DNA of 64,000 nucleotides from the NCBI RefSeq assembly GCF_041146795.1, contig NC_135180.1, positions 34,642,294-34,706,293 on the forward strand, written 5' to 3'. Positions within the stretch are counted from its first letter, which is position 1. Every line of letters begins with the position of its first letter. The translations under genes were made by a program, and so were the position numbers. This document shows positions 59,001 to 64,000 of the stretch, piece after piece. This DNA is from Maylandia zebra. Taxonomy: Eukaryota; Chordata; Actinopteri; Cichliformes; Cichlidae. The notes below the pieces were generated by a model that made no database searches, was not told the DNA's origin, and was given only the letters and a program-made list of their open reading frames with translations.

Positions 59001-62000
59001 CTCTAACTGCCCAGAGACACAACAGACGCCACACAGGCCCTCGGATGACTCGTCTGTTTGCTCTGCTGTCCTTTAATCTTCTTCAAACACACACGCAGGC
59101 TCTCATCTCATTTTCCTGTTTTCTTTTTGCATAGGTCCCTTGTTCACATTGTAACGAACCTATAAAAGAAATCTCAAATCATTGTTTCAGTTGACCCGTA
59201 AGCTTAGAGAGCTATTGATATGTCTCAATACTGTCAAGATTTTATTTAGTAAACTCCCCATTAAACAAATATCAGGATACACACGGCACAGCCTGGGGTC
59301 TTTTCATGTTTGTATGCCGCAGTCTTTCCCACTCACTCAGTGTCTTTATGTGTTACTTTCATAATGCAGCCTTGGTAAAGCTTCTTTTTGTCAACTAGTC
59401 TGTTTTTTTTGTTTTTTTGTTTTTTTTTTAACCGACCCACCAGGTATGGAGGTTTCATGCTTTCAGGTTTTCCCTCTGTGGTGTTAACAATTCTTTTGAA
59501 AGCCTTCAGGGAGTTTCCTCATATTTGACATAAATGTTCAAAGAGGTAGTGATTAGAATATGTGGCAAAATGTCTCCTCACAAAACGCATATCACCAGGA
59601 ACCAAAAGATAGCTTGTGTCCAAAATCATTCACCTAATGTGGAACTACTGGAAAAATGAAAAAGGTTGAAAAAGACACATTCCAGGTTTTTGTTTGTTTG
59701 TTTTTCTTAGTCATACTCCTCCTACAGATCCATGCATAACAGATCAAGGCTGGATAACTTAATAAGTACAGCAAATAAATGGATATTGTATTGAAATTAT
59801 TAGTGAGTACTCAGGGTTTCAGACCAGCCATGTGTGGTTGGTGATGATCTTCAGTGCCTGCTTATTACATTCTTCCCTTATGAGCCTGAACAGATATTGG
59901 ATTTAAACCTAAATCTAAACTAACTTTGCTATAGTAAGATGTTGATTCTAGTTTGAGTGGTTTATCTTTGTTTATCTGTGAACCTGAGACAAATGTTCTG
60001 TGTCACTGCAGTTTTCCTCATAGTACTCTTCTGTATTATATGACTTGCTCTGTGGTTGTACAATAAATCTACATGAGAAGAAGTGTGTTCGCTGCTGTTA
60101 TTTGTTTGCCTGTGTTTCCATAGAAATACTCAGAAAAGTCAAGCACGTCTTTCTTGATTCGCTTGTTGCTTTGCGAGGACCAAACATCCATTTCCCTCTT
60201 ATCGTATCAAGCCTTACCTTTATTGCTGTTGCCATGGTGACATCCAGCTGTCAGCCGAGGCAGCGCTTCAACATCCCGATTGGTTGATAGCATCCAGACA
60301 GGTTAGGTTGAGTTCTCAGCATGCGCTGAAATGCTTGGCAGGCAGTTCTGATTGGGTGACAGCAGATTCAGGGACATCTGCAGCTCTCGCTGATGTGGCA
60401 GGTTTTGATTGGCAGGTCTAATCACGGATCCTGGCAGAGTGGCTGACTCGCCGGTTGTCATTTTTACTTGTAAATGCATTTAGCTTGTCTGTGTGGCATC
60501 TTTTAATTCTGACCACTGCGATGCTTCTCTGTCACACTGTTTCACATCTTCCGTGTGTTTAACTGATAGGCACTGACACTGTCTGCGAATACAAGTGGAC
60601 TTCTGTTTGCTTTGTGTCTGCTGACTCGTCTTTACAAACCTGTTTACACAGCAGAACTAGCAAGTTGGAAAGTTTTAGGCATCAAAGATAATGTTAAAGA
60701 AATGTGTATCAACTTGCCCGGCCCGGGGCAAATACAAGCTACTTTGTTGTTTGCTTTATTTGTTTCGCCAAGTTGAGGATAAAAGAAATTCATCAAATTT
60801 TTATCAAACCAGCCTTTCAGTATCAGGTCTTCTGGTCCTCTGTGTATCCAGGCCTGTTACTTACTATTCCCAGGTGATAGTTTATATTCATATTCTAGGA
60901 ATATAAGAAATGAACCTTTAAATCCTAATCAAACCTTTAAGACCAGTCGCTGTGTTTGATAACTGTGAACCACAACAAAGCCGCACGATTTATACCCCAA
61001 TTCCTGTTTTGTTTTATGTTTTTTCTATGAATGTTCAAAGAAAATTAATCTGTTAGATATTCTTTGATATGTTTTTTGACACGGCATGAGTTTGACCAGA
61101 CTACTGGTCAAAGCCATCCATCCTATGAATGACCTACCCGCAGAAATCTCTACAGCACCACTATTTCTTTTCTCAGGTGAAGACGTTATTTACATTAAAG
61201 TGTGCCATACTGCATCGTAGCTATAATCGTATGCACCAGATCTGATCTTTCCAGTTCCTGCCTCAACTGTCAGCTGGTTGTTGACATGTCTGGGCTGATT
61301 GAAAGCTCCTCAGGCCTCTGCTTATAGTCCTTGCCATCAGTGGTGCAGTTTCTAAAATAATCTAAGGAGTGTAAATAATCACTTTTCTCAAAGGTCATAC
61401 TGGAAATGTTGCGTGTCAGGTATGACTCGTTTTGTTAAAAATATGCTTTTCACTTTGCACATTTTAGGTCTTATAGTATTTAGTGTGAATGTAATATTCA
61501 AACAGGATTTCTAAATAAATGGGTCTAAATCCTGTCTTCAGACTACATCATCTGATCCTCTGAAGGCGAAAAGTTGTGCACATCTTTGGACATGTGTGGT
61601 ACACTCTGTGTGTGTCTGCCCTCTATTTTCAATTAACTGTGGGTAAGAGATGTAGCATGAGTAAATAATTTATAAAGACATAATATACCCACCTCTCAGC
61701 ACTTTCGGAAAATGATTGTAACCTTCATGCTGTTTATCGTGTAATGTGCAAAATAATATTAATTGAACACCATTTTTCTTTTTGTGTTCCAGCAAATCCA
61801 AAGAATGCACTTTCAATGCAGGTAAAATAAAATTTTAATCCCACCATTGCTTTGCTTTTGTCTGTACTGTTCTCTGTGTGTGTGCGTGTGTGTGATAATT
61901 GCGTTAGCTGTTATGTCTCAGCCTCCAATTACTGTCACACTTTAATTTGCTGTAAAGGGGATGAGCAGCCTCTCATGTGTGAAACTCAATTAGCCTTCAG

Positions 62001-63906
62001 GGGTCCTCGAAGAACTCTTGAAGGATTCTTCTGACTGTCATTTCAAAGAAATGCATTTTCTCATTAGAGATAGTGATGTCCCATTTTAATTATTTTAGAG
62101 GATGTTGGAAATGCAGAGGATCTCCCATTAAGATGAGTACGAGACTACTGGAGATTTTGAATACGTTGTAAAACAAAAGATCTGTAATTGCTGGAAAGTG
62201 TTTAAGCATGTGAAGCTGTTTGTCTGTTTATACATTTTCCCATTAATATATATTTAACAAGCAAAAATGTGACATCTTTTTAAGCACTGGTAAATTGTGA
62301 GGTGGTGTGCTGTTTTGCTATTTTACGTCGTTGTTTTTTTTCTGTTGGACATTTATGCAAATTAGGTCAAATTAATTAAACTTATGCCTCATTGCATGCA
62401 AGACTTTATATGAAAAGATAATCGTCTACATGCAAGGAAGCAGCTATGAAAGTTTTATGCTGCGTTACTGTATCCTTGTTACATTTTATACCAGCAAATT
62501 GCTTTTTATTCAATTAAAAAAAAAAAAAAAAGGTATAAACTTTATATTACATGGATTTAAAGTCTTTTAGAAAAACTTCAGCAACACTTGCATACAACAA
62601 ATTTTCCAGTTTTAGTCCTGTCTGTATTCTGAAAGGATTTTTTGTGAGAGGCTGTTAACAATATTTCCTCATTTCCATTTTGAAGTCTTAATGTGCCACC
62701 AAAGAGACATGATAATTATGAAGCTGGCTTTATTCAGTGTTTAATTTTCTCTTCTGAAGCATGCAAAGTAGCACAAATTTAGAGAGAGATGGCCTCGTAT
62801 GCATATTTAATCACAAAGTGTCTGAAAATTTATACCAAGCACCAAAGAAGGAAAAATTATTCTGATGTCAGGTGTTGAGTTGGGAGGTTTCTAGACTTCC
62901 TGCTGCGTCCGCTGTCTTCAAATTGGCATTACTGGGGTGAAACTTAAAGAAGTATTTCAATCAATTATGTTCTTACTGACACAAAATCATTTTGGTTATA
63001 AAGTTAGTAAAAAATGCTGTCAAAGCTAGAGAGGGTGATGGTACAGAGGTCAAAACTAGTGTTACTTTGTCCTTCTCTCTTTCTTTAACTGGTGATCTTG
63101 CTTTTCCTCCCTCCCTCTTTAACTGTAGAGGACAGCTACGTGAGGATGTTCCTCCGCGGCCGTCCCGTCACCATGCACGTCCCAGACCAGCAGAAGGGGA
63201 CTTACAGCCTTGACCAGAAGGTGGCGCTGCCTGACCATAAGCTCAAACTGCAGTGGGTGTATCCTTGATCCAGACAGAGAGAAATTAAGAAGTACACGAA
63301 CAGTTTACTTAAAGATTCAGATGGTTTAGATATTTAAAATATCTTATTAATAGACTCAGGCTAGCGTTACTTTATTTTTAGGTTTATTTAGATTTATTCT
63401 GCTGTGATTCATACAACATGCAACTGTCTGTGGCTCACCAATCAACCTGTTAGACCATATAAACGTAATGGACGTGACCTCCGGTGTGGGAGTACATTTT
63501 TCTAATATAACTAATAACTAATGATCATATCTTCTGTTTTCACAGCTGTTCTGACACATATTTGTCTGTAAGATAAATAATAGGGGTGAAAGCACAAACT
63601 GTATCTCTGAAAACCAAGAAATTACAAAAAATAAGATTTGGTGTTTCTAAGTTATCTTAGTAAGAAGCATCAACAAAATATATAAAATAAAATTGCTGAA
63701 TATTCTGGTAATCCTGTCCAGCATCAGCCATCTTCCTTAATCTAACCGTGGTCCAGTTATGGCTACCGTGGTCGTGACTGCCGCTCCAACCTGTACCTGC
63801 TTCCCACGGGAGAGATTGTCTACTTCAATGCTTCAGTGGTGGTGCTGTACAACACAGAGGAGCAGCAGCAGAGACACTACCTGGGCCACAACGATGACGT
63901 CAAATG
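40660..63906 (+). CDS. eml2: Echinoderm microtubule-associated protein-like 2, 5' half (EML family)
   Basis: Exons 40660-40732, 51819-52046, 52516-52633, 52994-53095, 61793-61821, 63129-63258 and 63757-63906, with unbroken phases. The gene continues past the right edge. EML proteins bind microtubules through a tandem beta-propeller built from a HELP motif and WD repeats. Exon 1 encodes GSLYDSTNLLLQYCNN. Exon 2 encodes the coiled-coil trimerisation segment (DRVSHLEQRLQLQEDEIQLL). Exons 3-4 are Ser/basic-rich linker (SPSSPKKE, RSRTTSSSSSGG), which binds microtubules in the family. Exons 6-7 start the propeller: VRMFLRGRPVTM, the HELP core VYGYRGRDCRSNLYLLPTGE, then QRHYLGHNDDVK. The linker and TGEIVYF/HYLGHND favour EML2 over EML1, though exon 1 and GRPVTM also resemble EML1. 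The WD repeats lie off-window. Confidence 0.85.
41019..41068. repeat. (AC)n microsatellite
   Basis: 25 uninterrupted AC units in eml2 intron 1. Confidence 0.97.
43700..44750 (+). mobile_element. Rex1-like LINE, 5'-truncated, in eml2 intron 1
   Basis: The open frame 43675-44532 contains GAPQGTVLSPFLFTLYTTDF, the catalytic FSDDSAVVG, LNVAKTKELIVDFRK, YKYLGVHIDNKLDW and LFY-type C-terminal motifs ending FLPVAISLYNAST. This is the reverse-transcriptase half of a fish Rex1/Babar-type non-LTR element. The 3' end is AATAAAGTATTCTG with ATTCTG repeats (about 44721-44748). It has no endonuclease domain and is 5'-truncated near 43700. The frame is intact, so insertion is fairly recent. Confidence 0.85.
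46122..46128 (+). promoter_or_regulatory. eml2: Candidate alternative first coding exon of eml2 (MA|D..)
   Basis: ATGGCAG followed by GTAGGC ends in phase 1, exactly as exon 1 does. Spliced to exon 2 it would give M-A-D-D-T-V-S. It follows a purine-rich, promoter-like stretch (about 45770-46120). The tiny coding length makes chance possible, so it is a candidate only. Confidence 0.35.
47160..47325 (+). repeat. Degenerate interspersed repeat
   Basis: GTTCCTTAGAGCCAGAAGGTCCTGGGTTCAAATCC, split across 47200-47240, then GGGTGTACCCCGCCTCTCC and GGATGGATGG is a worn copy of a very common fish repeat. The GGTTCAAATCC part looks like a tRNA B box, but no tRNA fold is present. Confidence 0.5.
50650..51590. 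mobile_element. Tc1-like remnant split by a retroelement tail
   Basis: The left part has CATTAGTTTACATGCGCTTA, GAATGTCATGG and GGATCAAAAGTCC. The right part (51365-51590) has GATTGGTCAAATGTGCAG, CAGCTTGTTGATGGCTACC, ACTTGCTAAGGGACATTTAA and TGTATACTTTTGAACC. Both are characteristic of a Tc1 family related to the Sleeping Beauty group. Positions 51035-51237 interrupt it with an unrelated 3' tail (CTTCCTGTTAAAAGGGATTT to ATATAAATAAAACTTAATTG). No transposase remains. Confidence 0.5.
51035..51237 (+). mobile_element. Retroelement 3' tail nested in a Tc1 remnant
   Basis: Ends with CTATATAAATAAAACTTAATTGAATTGG, preceded by CTTCCTGTTAAAAGGGATTT and CTTACAATATACAGTGCGTTGAG. This is the usual 3' region of a teleost L2-like LINE or a SINE that shares its tail. 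Confidence 0.5.
53464..54402. mobile_element. hAT-like element with matching ends, no transposase
   Basis: The left end reads CATACATGCCACCCCTTCAG; the right end reads TAAGATTGGCAAGTATGG, whose reverse complement starts CCATACTTGCCA. The ends therefore form short imperfect inverted repeats. CCCGAATTTC..CTCCCGGAGCCACCATTCTCCCGA-type sequence, given here only in part, is a familiar fish repeat. Inside it lies a LINE-type tail (53923-53950) and a G23 run. Confidence 0.5.
53923..53973 (-). repeat. LINE tail followed by a G23 run
   Basis: TTAGATTAAATACAACTTTATTAATCCCTC is the reverse complement of the tail type at 55905-55960, split here as TTAGATTAAATAC and AACTTTATTAATCCCTC. It runs into 23 consecutive G (53951-53973). 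The homopolymer may be an expanded GGGGG from the element, and its length is not reliable in any assembly. Confidence 0.6.
54950..55065 (+). mobile_element. RTE/Rex3-like LINE 3' tail
   Basis: GCTTAGGCTGCTGCCCCCGC, GACCCGGCTCCTGATAGGCG and GAAGAAGATGGATGGATAAA are the well-known 3' end of RTE-type LINEs in fish. Only the tail remains. Confidence 0.65.
55771..55820. repeat. (TCTAC)n-type pentanucleotide repeat
   Basis: Ten TCTAC/TCTGC pentamers, including variants, in eml2 intron 4. It lies directly before the duplicated segment upstream of the short-isoform exon. Confidence 0.9.
55820..56210. repeat. Local tandem duplication, first copy split by a LINE tail
   Basis: The segment CTGTCTCCTTTACTCCTTTC..TATCATGTTT..AACAGTTCTTGGTAAAAGGG..TTCTGATTGGAT occurs twice, at 55820-56050 and 56070-56210. 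In the first copy, about 100 bp ending (ATCTA)n-type (55858-55959, AGGGATTAATAAAGTTCTAT) is inserted between TATCATGTTT and AACAGTTC; this is a LINE 3' tail. Each copy ends with ATTGG, an inverted CCAAT box, close upstream of the short eml2 first exon. Confidence 0.75.
56336..56352 (+). CDS. eml2: Short-isoform first coding exon of eml2
   Basis: ATG AAG AAA TCA CCC AG followed by GTAATTTG ends in phase 2, the same phase as exon 4. Joined to the 29-bp exon at 61793 it encodes MKKSPSKSKECTFNAEDSYV. Human EML2 has a short form without the coiled coil whose N-terminus (MSSFGAGKTKEVIFS, from memory) has the same layout, with the KTKE/KSKE piece coming from the shared exon. The product would lack the trimerisation region and Ser-rich linker and start just before the HELP/propeller domain. 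The 5' UTR and promoter lie immediately upstream (about 56205-56335), beside the duplicated CCAAT-containing segment. Confidence 0.65.
61822..63128. other. eml2 intron 5
   Basis: AT-rich intron with a poly(A) run near 62516-62531. No other feature recognised. Confidence 0.6.
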
Positions 63907-64000
63907 GTGAGAAAACAGCAGGCTGATGAGAGCAGCCATTAAAGTGTTTTAATCTTTACAGAGACTGTGCATTTTCCTGCATCATCTCTGCTTTCCTCAT

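Larger units (their letters stand above)
53096..61792. other. eml2 intron 4 (8.7 kb)
   Basis: Contains a hAT-like element (53464-54402), an RTE-like tail (54950-55065), a pentanucleotide repeat, a partial tandem duplication (55820-56210) and the short-isoform first exon (56336-56352). From about 56353 to 61792 I see no gene, only AT-rich intron and simple runs such as the T-rich one near 59402-59430. Confidence 0.6.

Overview
The window is vertebrate nuclear DNA, almost certainly from a ray-finned (percomorph-like) fish. Its genes have many short exons with GT..AG introns, and their products match vertebrate families end to end. The spacers are AT-rich and carry a typical teleost repeat load: Tc1/mariner remnants, hAT-like elements, Rex1-like and L2-like LINE tails, and CA, TTA and GATT microsatellites. 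I cannot name the species.

Layout. (1) 1-14838, minus strand: the first six coding exons of galnt17 (a GalNAc-transferase of the WBSCR17 group); the later exons lie off the left edge. (2) About 14.8-22.0 kb: the galnt17 promoter side, then intergenic DNA with repeats. (3) 22068-27281, minus strand: a complete rhbdd1 (rhomboid protease RHBDL4), seven coding exons plus one 5' UTR exon, with a perfect 153-bp inverted repeat in an intron. (4) 28448-31084 and 35017-38453, plus strand: two tandem alpha-tubulin genes. They are almost identical from exon 2 through the proximal 3' UTR but clearly diverged in promoter, intron 1 and distal 3' flank. Between them sits a young 1.6-kb LTR element that has no gag or pol; its interior is an array of hairpin-forming repeats. 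(5) 40660-63906, plus strand: the 5' half of an EML gene, best matched to eml2, with three apparent alternative first exons, running off the right edge.

How the genes relate. Two tubulin genes sit directly upstream of a microtubule-associated EML gene. Both tubulins are encoded without the C-terminal tyrosine. rhbdd1 and the first tubulin gene are divergent, about 1.1 kb apart. The tubulin pair looks like a tandem duplication of a roughly 6-kb unit that also carried a conserved 0.3-kb non-coding block downstream of each gene.

Most interesting observations: an antisense LINE fragment inserted right next to the intron 3 splice acceptor of tubulin copy 1; sharp limits of identity between the copies, suggesting gene conversion; the non-autonomous LTR element with a tRNA-Pro primer site and hairpin repeats; the perfect palindrome in rhbdd1; and the alternative starts of eml2. 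All assignments come from reading the sequence and from remembered protein families; no database search was run.
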